Positions 8,279-17,075 of a stretch of DNA of 64,000 nt are shown in pieces. Below the pieces are notes generated by a model. It did no database searches, had not been told where the DNA came from, and saw only the letters and a list, made by a program, of their open reading frames with translations. The DNA is from Pseudomonas tolaasii NCPPB 2192. GTDB taxonomy: Bacteria; Pseudomonadota; Gammaproteobacteria; Pseudomonadales; Pseudomonadaceae. A program made the position numbers and the translations under genes. Numbering within the stretch: position 1 is the first letter of the stretch; each line of letters begins with the position of its first letter. The DNA is taken from assembly GCF_002813445.1 (NCBI RefSeq), contig NZ_PHHD01000001.1:5890001-5954000 (forward strand), read 5' to 3'.

Positions 8279-11200
8279 CTAGATCCGGCGGCGGCGGTTG
8301 AGTTGCGGAATGGCGGTTTGTGCAACTTCCACCGGCTGCACCTGGGGCACCACTCTGCCCGCCAGTTGCGCCAGCGTCGGATGGCTGAACAGCGCCCGCA
8401 CGTCCACCTCCAATCCCGCCTTGCGCATCTGCGCCACCAGGTTGACCGCCAGCAGCGAATGCCCACCCAGTTCGAAAAAGTGGTCGTGGCGCCCGACCCG
8501 CTCCACCTTCAACACCCGCGCCCAGAGGCCCGACATCAAAGTTTCGGTTTCGCCCTGGGGAGCCTCATAGGCGCGGCTGACCACCGCTTCCAGCCCGGGC
8601 TCCGGCAGTGCCTTGCGGTCGAGCTTGCCGGCCGGGTTGAGCGGCATCGCATCAAGCGGCACAAACGCGGCGGGCACCATGTATTCCGGCAACTGCGCCA
8701 GCAAATGGGCACGCAGCGCCTGGGGCGTCGGTGCCTGCTCGCGCAGGGTGAAATAGGCGACCAAACGCTCATCGCGAATCACTACCGCAACCTCACGCAA
8801 CGCCGGATGAGCAGCCAGTCCTGACTCGATCTCCCCCAGTTCCAGTCGCACACCCCGCAGCTTGACCTGAAAGTCGTTGCGACCCAGGAACTCCAGGTTG
8901 CCGTCAGGCAGATAACGCACCAGATCGCCCGTGCGGTACAGCCGGTCACCGGCCACGAACGGGCTGTCGATAAACCGCTCGGCCGTCATCTGCGCAAGCC
9001 CCAGGTAGCCTCGGGCGACGCCCGCTCCCCCGATATGCAACTGACCACTGACGCCCATCGGCACCGGAGTGTCGTGCTCATCCAGCACATACAGGCGCGT
9101 ATTACTGATCGCCCGGCCAATCGGCAATTGCACGGAGGGCACCGGCGCGCCGGGCTCCAGGGTCCAGGCGCAACTGTCCACCGTGGCCTCGGTGGGGCCA
9201 TAGACATTGTGCAAGCGCACGTTCGGCAAACGCGCCTGTACCGCCCGGGCCAACGCCTCGGTGAGTTCGCCGCCGCCACACAATACATCCGTGAGGCTGG
9301 TGCACAGGGCCGACTCCTCCAGGTCAAGAAACTGTTGCAGCATGGCAGGCACAAACTGGACCACCGTGATGCGCTGCTCACGAATCACCTGTGCCAGGTA
9401 CGCGGGCTCACGATGGCCGTCGGGGCGCGCCAGCACCAGGCGCATGCCGTTGGCCAACGGCCAGAACAGCTCCCACACCGAGCCGTCAAAGCTGAACGGC
9501 GCGCGTTGCAGCAACGCGCCGGTTTCGGCGTTGGGGCACAGCCTGGAGGCCCAGTGCATCAAGTTGCACAGGCCGCGATGCTCGACCATCACGCCTTTGG
9601 GGGTGCCGGTAGAGCCTGAGGTGTACATCACGTAGGCCAGGTTCGCGACGCTCAAGCCGGGTACCAACGGGTTGCCGCTGGGCGCCTGGCTCCAGCCGCC
9701 GTGGTCGAAGTCGATGACCGGGATCGACACCTCACCCGCCACTTCACGAGTGGCCGCGTGCACCAGCAATGCAACGGGCTGGCTGTCTTTGAGCATGTAG
9801 GCGAGGCGCTCGGGCGGGAAGCCCGGGTCCAGCGGCACATAGGCGCCGCCTGCCTTGAGAATCGCCAGCAAGCCCACCACCAGGTCCAGCCCGCGTTCGA
9901 CGCACAGCGCCACGCGGGAATCGGGCTGCACCCCGCGCTCGCGCAGGTGGTAGGCCAGCCGGTTGGCGCGCTCGTTGAGCTCGCGGTAGGTCAGTTGCAC
10001 GGCACCCGCCTGCGCAGCGATGGCGTGGGGAATGTGCCGCGCATGCGCCTCAAACAATGCCTGCAGCGTGAGGGACTGCGGGTCGTCGGTTTCGGTGGCG
10101 TTGAAGTCGACCAGTTGCTTGCGCAATTCGCCGGCGCCAATCACCTGCACGTCGCGCATCGGTTTGGCCGGTGTGTGCTCAAGCCCCTCCACCAGACCGT
10201 TCAATGCCGTGACCAGATAGCCCGCCAGCCGTTGTGCACCGACCTTGCGCGGCGCCATCACCTCAAGATGGAAACCGCTTGCGACGTCATCCACCGAGAT
10301 CATGAAGGGGTAACTGAGCACGTCTTCACTGCTGAGCAACTCCACACCCGGTACCAGCTTCAGCTCCCGATCGGCGCGGGTATGGCGGTAGTTAAGCAGG
10401 CTGTTAAACAACGGTGACGCACGGCTGCAACGCTGGGCGAGCGCCAGGGAGGCCTGCTCATGCACAAGCAAGGTGGTCAATTGGTTGTGGGTGTCATGCA
10501 GCGCGCCAAGCACAGTCTGCCCGGCCAGGCGCACCCGCAGCGGCAAGGTGTTGATGAACATGCCCAGGGCACGGTCGGCGCCCTCGCCCGCCTGTAACCG
10601 GCCGAGCAACACCGTACCGAACACCACGTCGTCGCGACCCGATACACGCCCGAGGACCTGCGCCCAGGCGAGGTGAAACAGGCTCGCCGCACTGACGCCA
10701 AGCGCACGCGCCTGGGCGCGCAAGCGCTGGTTAAGGGCGTCGGGGAGCGGCTGTTGGAAGGTTTCGATTTCGGCACGGTCCGCGTGGTGCTCCTGTAAAC
10801 CGAACGCCAGGGTCGGTTCGTCGACGTCCCCCAACCGCTCCCGGAAAAACGCCTCGTGCTCAGCCTGCTGCGCCGACGAGCGACTCTGCGCCACCACATT
10901 CCGATAAGGCACCGGCACTGCCAGCTGCGCCTGTTGGCCGAGCAGATGCGCACGGATTTCATCGTTCAGCAGTGTCACCGACGTTGCATCGTTGACCAGA
11001 TGGTGAAAGCGCAACCGCGCAACCCAGCGTGCGTTGTGCGGCTCTTGCGCGCAGTCCAGCGCCATCAGCGGGGCCTGACGCAAATCCAGTGGTTGTGGGG
11101 GTTCGCTCAACGGTCCAACCGGCAAGCGCGCCTCGCGCCACACCACCTGCATCGGTTGCTCGAGCGCGTCCCACACCAGGCTGGTGCGCAGAATATCGTG

Positions 11201-14200
11201 GCGGTTGATCACCTGCTGCAAGGCCTGGGCAAAGGCGTCCAGTTGCTCGCGCCGCGTGAAGCTGAACATCGCGTGTTGCTGGTACGGGTCGCGCTCGTCC
11301 GTGACGTGATGGTAGAGCAAGCCTTCCTGCAACGGCGCCAGCGGGTAGATTTCCTGCACGTTGGCTGCGCCGCCGGGAATGGCGGCGACGATGCGATCAA
11401 TGCTGGCCTGGTCCAGCTCAGCCAGCGCGAGCATGTCCGGGGTGATACGGCGGCACCCTGCTTCGATTCGATTGGGCGCAACCGCCGCTTCATTGCCGGT
11501 ACTCGCCGCCGCCAACGCCGCCAGCGTCGGCTGACTGAACAGCACCTGCACATTGGCGCGCAAACCGGCCTGGCGCATGCGTTGCACCAGGTGCACGGCC
11601 AGCAACGAATGCCCGCCCAGTTCGAAGAAATGGTCATGCCTGCCGATTGCCTGCACCTGCAACAGTTCGGCCCAGATCTGCGCGAGGGTGGCTTCCACAC
11701 CCGCGCGCGGGGCCTCGAACACCCGTGTGACAAACGCGTCCTTGGTCGGCGCCGGCAGGGCCTTGCGGTCGAGCTTGCCATTGTTAGTGAGCGGAAAAAC
11801 CTGCAATTTCACATAGGCAGCGGGCAGCATGTAGTCCGGCAACGAGGCTTGCAGATGAGCACGCAGCGCGTCGATGTCGATGGGGTGACGTTCGATAAAC
11901 CATGCCAGCAACTGCCCCTCGCGATACTGCACCACCGCTTCCTTGACCGCCGGATGGGTGGCCAGCGCCGACTCGATTTCGCCCAGTTCGATACGCACAC
12001 CACGGATTTTTACCTGATCGTCATTGCGGCCCAGGTACTCCAGGTTGCCGTCCGGCAGCCAGCGCGCCAGGTCGCCGGTGCGGTACATTCGGCCCGGCGT
12101 GAACGGATCATCCAGGAAACGCTCGGCGCTCATTTGCGGGCGGTTCAAATAACCGCGCGCCACGCCTTTGCCGCCGACGTACAACTCCCCCGTCGCGCCA
12201 ATCGGCACCGGGCGTTGCCTCTCGTCCAGCAGGTACACGCAGGCGTTTGCGATGGGGGCGCCAATGTGCAACGGCTGGCCGACGTCGACGCGGCCCGAGG
12301 TGGCGACCACGGTGGCTTCGGTGGGGCCGTAGTTGTTGATCACGTCAAAGGTCTGCGCGCGATTGAAGGTGCGCAAACGGTCGCCACCGATCAGCAAGGT
12401 GCGCAGGGTCGGGTGTTCCAGGCGCTGGCTGAAGGCGTACTCGGCAACCGGCGTGGGCAGGAAGCACACGACCAGTGGCTGTGCGCGCCACCAGTCCAAC
12501 AGTGCATCGATGTTTTCCGCGCCGTCATGGGCAGGCGGCAAGTGCAACGTCGCGCCCACGCACAGCGCCGGCCAGACTTCCCAGGCCATCGCATCAAACC
12601 CGAACCCGGCCACGCTGGCGGTATGGCTGCCCGCGTGCAGGTGGAAGGCGCGGCAATGCCAGTCCACCAGGTTCGACACGGTGTGGTGTTCGACCATCAC
12701 GCCCTTGGGCAAACCGGTGGAGCCTGAGGTGTAGATCACATAGGCCAGGTTCGAGGGTTTGACCGCCACCTGCGGGCTGTCGCCGAGGTGGGTGCTGGGG
12801 TGGTCGAGCAACAACACGGGCCGCTCGGATGCAGGCAAGCGATGCAGCAGCGCATGCTGAGTCAGCACCGCCACGGGGGCGCTGTCTTGCAGTAGATAAC
12901 TCAAGCGCTCGGCGGGATGCGCCGGGTCGATGGGCACATAGCAGGCGCCGGATTTGAGAATCGCCAACAACCCCACCACGGTCTCCAGACTGCGCCGCGC
13001 AACAATCGCCACGCGGTCATCCGGCTCGATGCCATGGCTCAACAGTTGATGGGCCAGCGCGTTGGCCTGTTGATCGAGTTGGGCGTAAGTGAGTGACTGG
13101 CCCTGATACACCGCCGCAATCGCATCCGGGGTGCGCGCAGCCTGGGCTTCGATCCGCCCGTGCAAGGTGTGCGGCACCGCCACCGGCTGCGCGGTGGCAT
13201 TCCACTGCTGCAAGCGCGCCTGTTCGGCAGGCGTGACCAAGGAGAACTCACCCACGGCCAGCGCGGTGTTTTCCAGCCCTTGTTCCAGCAGCCAGGTGAA
13301 ACGCTGCGCAAGCGCCTGCACTTCGTCATGTCGCCAGTACGCCTCGTTGTACACGCAATGCAGGCACGCGGTGTCCTGGTACCGGTTGCTGCGCAGATGG
13401 ATGGCAATCGGCAGCGGCTCATGGTGGTTGGAGACCTTGATCGCACGCGCCTGAACAGCGCCGTAGCGCAGGTCATGGTCGTCCTGCTCGAAGGACACCG
13501 ACAGGTCAAACAATTGCCCGCGATCGGTGCGGCGCAGGCCCAGCTCGCGGTTCATCTCGCTCAAAGGGAAACGCTGGTGGCGAAAGTCTTGCTTGAGCTG
13601 GTCGCGCACACCGCGCACCACCGCGCTGAACGGCAACGATTCGTCGAACTGAAAACGCACCGCGCTCACTTGGGCAAACAGCCCCACGGTGGAGCGGAAT
13701 CGCGCGTTGGAACGGTTGAGAATCGGTAGCCCGACTACCCACTCATCACGTTGGTGGGCGCGGGTGAAATACACATACATCGCCGCCAACAACACGTGAA
13801 ACGCCGACGCCTGGTAGCGGGTGGCGACGTGCTCCATGCGGTTGAGCAGCGCCACCGGAAAGGCTTCCACATGGGTATTGCTCGCCGCCGGCGCAGTGTG
13901 TCGCGGGGTGAGCAGTGGCTCGGGCAGCACCTGGTATTTGTCCAGCCAATAGGCGCGATCGCGGGCGTAACGCGCAGACAGGTGATAGCGCTGGTCGGTG
14001 TCAATAAAGTCGATGTAGGACGGCGCCTGCGGCTCGGGTTCCCGGCCGTGTTCCAGCTCGGTATACAGCCGCCCCAGGGATTGCAGCATCTGGCCAAACC
14101 CCCAGCCATCAAGAATCAAGTGGTGGGCCTGGGTGCCGAGGCGATAGTGGTCGTCATCAAGCTTGACCAGAAAAAACCGGAACAGCGGCTCGCCGGTCAT

Positions 14201-14548
14201 GGCGTAGGGCCGGGCCATTTGCGCCTGCATCAACGCCTGGGTGGCGGCCTGCGGGTCGGGCAGCGCGGAAAAATCATACAGCGCCACGTCAACCGCCAGC
14301 GTGTCGGCAAAAGTCTGGCGTGGCAGCCCCTGCTCATCGCTGTGCAACTGCGTACGCAGCGCATCGTGCTTGGCCACCAGCAATTCGACAGCGCGCTGAA
14401 TCAGTGCAGGGACCACGGCGCCTGCAAAGTCGACGTAACCACCAATGTTGTACAGCGGCGAGTCACCCACGCGCAATTGGTCGAGCCAGATGTCCTGCTG
14501 GGCGGCGGTGAGGGGGTAACTGGCCGGCGGGCTGGAGAAATGCTTCAT
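8279..14548 (-). CDS. Two-module non-ribosomal peptide synthetase (C-A-T-C-A-T), no thioesterase
   Basis: A 2089-residue NRPS. The ATG at 14548 has AAGGA just upstream and is preferred to an earlier in-frame start. Domains: condensation 1 at about 15-440 with HHLILDGWG (142-150); adenylation 1 at about 470-935 with YTSGSTGLPKG (606-616); carrier 1 with GGHS, phosphopantetheine Ser981; condensation 2 at about 1065-1470 with HHLVNDATS (1182-1190); adenylation 2 at about 1500-1985 with YTSGSTGTPKG; carrier 2 with Ser2031. Only 58 residues follow, so there is no TE or reductase. Aligning by eye to the PheA pocket gives DAWFLGNVVK for A1, the published leucine code, and roughly DGWQLGVVDK for A2, nearest the Gln/Glu group. 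An initial C domain suggests an acyl-starter (lipopeptide-like). Product and release step are unknown. Confidence 0.95.
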   Translation of the reverse strand: MKHFSSPPASYPLTAAQQDIWLDQLRVGDSPLYNIGGYVDFAGAVVPALIQRAVELLVAKHDALRTQLHSDEQGLPRQTFADTLAVDVALYDFSALPDPQAATQALMQAQMARPYAMTGEPLFRFFLVKLDDDHYRLGTQAHHLILDGWGFGQMLQSLGRLYTELEHGREPEPQAPSYIDFIDTDQRYHLSARYARDRAYWLDKYQVLPEPLLTPRHTAPAASNTHVEAFPVALLNRMEHVATRYQASAFHVLLAAMYVYFTRAHQRDEWVVGLPILNRSNARFRSTVGLFAQVSAVRFQFDESLPFSAVVRGVRDQLKQDFRHQRFPLSEMNRELGLRRTDRGQLFDLSVSFEQDDHDLRYGAVQARAIKVSNHHEPLPIAIHLRSNRYQDTACLHCVYNEAYWRHDEVQALAQRFTWLLEQGLENTALAVGEFSLVTPAEQARLQQWNATAQPVAVPHTLHGRIEAQAARTPDAIAAVYQGQSLTYAQLDQQANALAHQLLSHGIEPDDRVAIVARRSLETVVGLLAILKSGACYVPIDPAHPAERLSYLLQDSAPVAVLTQHALLHRLPASERPVLLLDHPSTHLGDSPQVAVKPSNLAYVIYTSGSTGLPKGVMVEHHTVSNLVDWHCRAFHLHAGSHTASVAGFGFDAMAWEVWPALCVGATLHLPPAHDGAENIDALLDWWRAQPLVVCFLPTPVAEYAFSQRLEHPTLRTLLIGGDRLRTFNRAQTFDVINNYGPTEATVVATSGRVDVGQPLHIGAPIANACVYLLDERQRPVPIGATGELYVGGKGVARGYLNRPQMSAERFLDDPFTPGRMYRTGDLARWLPDGNLEYLGRNDDQVKIRGVRIELGEIESALATHPAVKEAVVQYREGQLLAWFIERHPIDIDALRAHLQASLPDYMLPAAYVKLQVFPLTNNGKLDRKALPAPTKDAFVTRVFEAPRAGVEATLAQIWAELLQVQAIGRHDHFFELGGHSLLAVHLVQRMRQAGLRANVQVLFSQPTLAALAAASTGNEAAVAPNRIEAGCRRITPDMLALAELDQASIDRIVAAIPGGAANVQEIYPLAPLQEGLLYHHVTDERDPYQQHAMFSFTRREQLDAFAQALQQVINRHDILRTSLVWDALEQPMQVVWREARLPVGPLSEPPQPLDLRQAPLMALDCAQEPHNARWVARLRFHHLVNDATSVTLLNDEIRAHLLGQQAQLAVPVPYRNVVAQSRSSAQQAEHEAFFRERLGDVDEPTLAFGLQEHHADRAEIETFQQPLPDALNQRLRAQARALGVSAASLFHLAWAQVLGRVSGRDDVVFGTVLLGRLQAGEGADRALGMFINTLPLRVRLAGQTVLGALHDTHNQLTTLLVHEQASLALAQRCSRASPLFNSLLNYRHTRADRELKLVPGVELLSSEDVLSYPFMISVDDVASGFHLEVMAPRKVGAQRLAGYLVTALNGLVEGLEHTPAKPMRDVQVIGAGELRKQLVDFNATETDDPQSLTLQALFEAHARHIPHAIAAQAGAVQLTYRELNERANRLAYHLRERGVQPDSRVALCVERGLDLVVGLLAILKAGGAYVPLDPGFPPERLAYMLKDSQPVALLVHAATREVAGEVSIPVIDFDHGGWSQAPSGNPLVPGLSVANLAYVMYTSGSTGTPKGVMVEHRGLCNLMHWASRLCPNAETGALLQRAPFSFDGSVWELFWPLANGMRLVLARPDGHREPAYLAQVIREQRITVVQFVPAMLQQFLDLEESALCTSLTDVLCGGGELTEALARAVQARLPNVRLHNVYGPTEATVDSCAWTLEPGAPVPSVQLPIGRAISNTRLYVLDEHDTPVPMGVSGQLHIGGAGVARGYLGLAQMTAERFIDSPFVAGDRLYRTGDLVRYLPDGNLEFLGRNDFQVKLRGVRLELGEIESGLAAHPALREVAVVIRDERLVAYFTLREQAPTPQALRAHLLAQLPEYMVPAAFVPLDAMPLNPAGKLDRKALPEPGLEAVVSRAYEAPQGETETLMSGLWARVLKVERVGRHDHFFELGGHSLLAVNLVAQMRKAGLEVDVRALFSHPTLAQLAGRVVPQVQPVEVAQTAIPQLNRRRRI

Positions 14549-15047
14549 AAGATCCTTCTCATGGGGGTCGGGCACTGGCCGCGCAGGGAGGCCCATTACG
14601 ACGAAACTGCCGGATTTGAGCATGAGGGTCGGGGGCTGTCTGTCACCCGAAACCCGGACATCCGCAGGGCAAAAACGGGCTTGGCTGATGGTTCACTGCT
14701 GAAACGATTAAAGGGTTGTAGGAAATTGGCTATATCTGGCCGATGTCAGCGAAGAGCATTATTTTTGTAGGACGATTTTTATTGTTTTAAATCAAATAGT
14801 TATTTAACTCTAAATGCTACTGACAGCGTTACGTAGTCGGAATATTCCGTCAGAAACGTCGAATTAATGACGCGGTTTTTATGGCAGCTTGTGTCCCTCG
14901 TTTCCGCTACATACGTAGGATAATTCGCCATGGCTAAATGCAGTCTCGAACGCCGAGCTACATTCAACGTGAGTTACGTCCAGGAAGCACGGACCACCCC
15001 ACACAGACCTGGGGCGCCCGTCGACGGTTTTCGACATCAAGGATGAG
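14549..15047. promoter_or_regulatory. Divergent control region between NRPS and LuxR-type gene
   Basis: A 499-base region with no conserved gene. The stretch 14750-14880 is much more AT-rich than its surroundings and likely holds the promoters. At 14838-14849 there is a perfect 12-base palindrome CGGAATATTCCG. At 14907-14918 CTAC and GTAG arms flank ATAC. Dyads of this size are typical operator sites for LuxR-HTH proteins, so autoregulation and control of the NRPS by the neighbouring regulator is plausible but unproven. GAGAAGGATCTT just before 14548 is the NRPS ribosome binding site. Confidence 0.5.
14930..15046 (+). CDS. Possible 38-codon leader ORF before the LuxR-type gene
   Basis: An ATG at 14930, preceded by AGGA nine bases upstream, opens a 38-codon frame (MAKCSLERRATFNVSYVQEA start) whose TGA at 15044 lies one base before the ATG of the regulator at 15048. 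Its stop falls within the regulator's Shine-Dalgarno area (AAGGATGAG), an arrangement that permits translational coupling. No family is recognised, and a frame this short can occur by chance, so confidence is low. Confidence 0.25.
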   Translation: MAKCSLERRATFNVSYVQEARTTPHRPGAPVDGFRHQG

Positions 15048-15848
15048 ATGGCTATGAGTCTGAAACGCAACATTACCCCCGTACACAGCCCGCACTTCTA
15101 CGCCGAAATGGGCGAATTGATTTCCAGCAGCGGCCAGGAAAATTTTGCTGCCACCATGCTGCATCTGGTGGACAAATGGGTGCCGATTCACCTGGTTGAC
15201 CTCAGTGAATGGACCCTCGATGAAGCCCGCGACAGCGTGCGCGACATCAAGCTTCTGGGCAGCGCCGGGATGAAAAAGGATTTGTCGGCGCCGCAAACCC
15301 TGCACCCCCTCAAGGATCACCCGCTGCTGCGTGAAATGCTGCGCATGCAGGACCCGTTGCTGATCCAGATGAAGGCTAAAACCAACAGCGCACACCCCCA
15401 TGGCACCTCGCACCAATGCAACCTGGTGTCGCGTCAGGGCAACCGCCGCTGTGTGATTTCGTTCTACCGTCCGCCGACATTGCGCGGGTTTTCCCTGGCT
15501 GAACTGTCGTTTCTCAAGTGCCTGTCAGACACCCTGCTGCCGCTGATGGAGCGCCATGCGCAAATCCTGCGCCAGGCGACGCACACCGAAGTAGAGCCTG
15601 CATATAACCTGCTGGAGCAATCGCAGTTGCAGCGCGAGTTCTATAAACGCCTGTCGCTGAGCGAGGTCACCTTGTCAGCACGGGAGCAGGAAGTCTGCCT
15701 CGGACTGTTGACCGGCGGTACCGTGCCGCAAATGGCGGAAAAACTCAGCGTGAAAAACAGCTCGATTGAAACCTACCTCAAACGCGCTGCCGCCAAGTTG
15801 GGCGTGAGCGGCCGGCATGGCCTGGCCAAATGGATGGTTGGCGCCTGA
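15048..15848 (+). CDS. LuxR-family (GerE-type HTH) transcriptional regulator
   Basis: A 266-residue regulator. The C-terminal 65 residues are a LuxR/GerE HTH: LSAREQEVCLGLLTGGTVPQ, then AEKLSVKNSSIETYLKRAAAKLGV. The N-terminal ~190 residues have no autoinducer-binding signature that I recognise, and no luxI gene is present, so a quorum-sensing role is not supported. The ATG at 15048 has AAGGA four bases upstream; an ATG two codons later at 15054 is the alternative. It is divergent from the NRPS, and LuxR-HTH regulators commonly control adjacent NRPS genes in Pseudomonas, so it is the best candidate for pathway-specific control. Confidence 0.88.
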   Translation: MAMSLKRNITPVHSPHFYAEMGELISSSGQENFAATMLHLVDKWVPIHLVDLSEWTLDEARDSVRDIKLLGSAGMKKDLSAPQTLHPLKDHPLLREMLRMQDPLLIQMKAKTNSAHPHGTSHQCNLVSRQGNRRCVISFYRPPTLRGFSLAELSFLKCLSDTLLPLMERHAQILRQATHTEVEPAYNLLEQSQLQREFYKRLSLSEVTLSAREQEVCLGLLTGGTVPQMAEKLSVKNSSIETYLKRAAAKLGVSGRHGLAKWMVGA

Positions 15849-15886
15849 TGAGTGTACGGATAATTTCCCAAACACCGCCCATCCCC

Positions 15887-15985
15887 TGTGGGAGCTGTCG
15901 AGCCTAGGCGAGGCTGCGAAGGCGGCGGCACGGGCGACATCTCTATCAACAGTGCCGCCGCTTTCGCAGGCAAGCCAGCTCCCAC
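15887..15985. repeat. REP-like inverted repeat, variant form
   Basis: TGTGGGAGCTG at the left matches inverted CAGCTCCCA at the right, but the interior (CTGCGAAGGCGGC ... GCCGCTTTCGCAGG) differs from the other REP copies in the window. It lies between convergent genes (LuxR-type regulator and FMN split-barrel protein). Confidence 0.75.
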
Positions 15986-16051
15986 CTTTGATCGTCATCG
16001 CTGGCGAACACGTTCTTGGCGTGATGATGCTGGTTCCCCCCCATCTGATTT

Positions 16052-16996
16052 TCACAGAATGTCCTGCCAACGCCCCATCGCCAGGCTGTGCGGCGAAAAC
16101 TCGGCGAACTGCCAGCGCAGCGCCAGGGCTGCGGGGCGGCGTACGACCTGGTCCACCGTCACGGTCCATAACCGTTGTGCGCCTTCGAAGCGGGCTACTT
16201 CGGGGCCGTCGAGGATCAACGTGGTACGCCCGGACAGTTGCAGCACATCCCCCGACTCAAAGTCGATGAACAACAACCCCGCCACCGGGTTGACCTGCAG
16301 ATTTCCCAGGGTATTGAAAAACAGGTTGCCGGCGAAATCGGGAATGGTCAGCACATTGCCCTCCACCCGCACGAAGCCGGTGTTGCCGCCCCGGTGAGAC
16401 ACGTCTACCGAACGTTGCCCGTCGACCTCGACGTAGCTGGCCACGAAGAACGTGTCGGCGTTGCGGATCATGGCTTGCGCGGCTTCGTCCAGCCCGTCAA
16501 ACCGCTCCACAACGGTGCCGGGCTTGCGGGCGATGGACTCCACCGGACGCAACTGGATGTACTTGGGGCAGTTGCCATAGGTATGCACCACATCGACCGA
16601 AAAACCCTCGCGGTCCAGCGCACCGATGCGCCCGTTCATGCGGTTGCGGCGCCGGGTGTTGAGGTCGATACCGAGCAAGCCGACGGGTACGCCTTGCGCC
16701 ATCGCGGCATAGGCCGGGTCGCTTCCGGACGGCAGGCTGTCGACCTGCAAGGTCTGGGGGGCCGGGGAATGCGCAAAGCCTGGCGCGCCTTCGATCAGGG
16801 TTGCCCAGGGAATGCCTTGTTCATCCACCACGCCCAGCATCAGGTACGGCAGCAACGGGTAAAAGTCGCGGTGCTGTTCCGGCAAATGGTCACGAATGAC
16901 CTTGAGCCCGACCACGGCCATGCGTTCTGCAGCGCCTGCGCTTTCCTGCAAATGCAGTTCGCCGGCATGCCAGGGGGATTTTTCGGTGGGATTCAT
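16052..16996 (-). CDS. Pyridoxamine 5'-phosphate oxidase-family FMN split-barrel protein
   Basis: A 314-residue protein with a pyridoxamine-phosphate-oxidase-like split barrel, seen in LLPYLMLGVVDEQGIPWATL near the N terminus and again in a second half containing FFVASYVEVDGQRSVDVSHRGG and LTIPDFAGNLFFNTLGNL. Such two-part proteins bind flavin and are usually annotated as PNPOx-family. True PdxH is about 215 residues, so this is not vitamin B6 synthesis. The ATG at 16996 is chosen because GAGGTGA precedes it; the GTG inside that sequence is not used. It is transcribed away from, and 79 bases downstream of, the tandem LysR genes. Substrate unknown. Confidence 0.82.
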   Translation of the reverse strand: MNPTEKSPWHAGELHLQESAGAAERMAVVGLKVIRDHLPEQHRDFYPLLPYLMLGVVDEQGIPWATLIEGAPGFAHSPAPQTLQVDSLPSGSDPAYAAMAQGVPVGLLGIDLNTRRRNRMNGRIGALDREGFSVDVVHTYGNCPKYIQLRPVESIARKPGTVVERFDGLDEAAQAMIRNADTFFVASYVEVDGQRSVDVSHRGGNTGFVRVEGNVLTIPDFAGNLFFNTLGNLQVNPVAGLLFIDFESGDVLQLSGRTTLILDGPEVARFEGAQRLWTVTVDQVVRRPAALALRWQFAEFSPHSLAMGRWQDIL

Positions 16997-17075
16997 GGCG
17001 ATCACCTCAAATGAACTGTGTTAATGCTGCTCCGCGCCCGGCGGCGTGAGAATGCCCAGGCCGCGCAACCCAGCA

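Noticed and set aside
10856..12727. A 623-codon open frame on the plus strand opposite the NRPS
   Set aside because: It lies wholly within the second condensation and first adenylation domains in antisense; its composition (His, Gln, Arg) is typical of a shadow frame.
8279..14548. Siderophore (pyoverdine-type) synthetase
   Set aside because: There are no hydroxy-ornithine codes, transport, or iron-regulation genes beside it, and A1 reads leucine.
15048..15848. Quorum-sensing LuxR receptor
   Set aside because: The HTH is LuxR-type, but no luxI is present and the N-terminal domain lacks a recognisable autoinducer-binding signature, so it is annotated only as a LuxR-HTH regulator.
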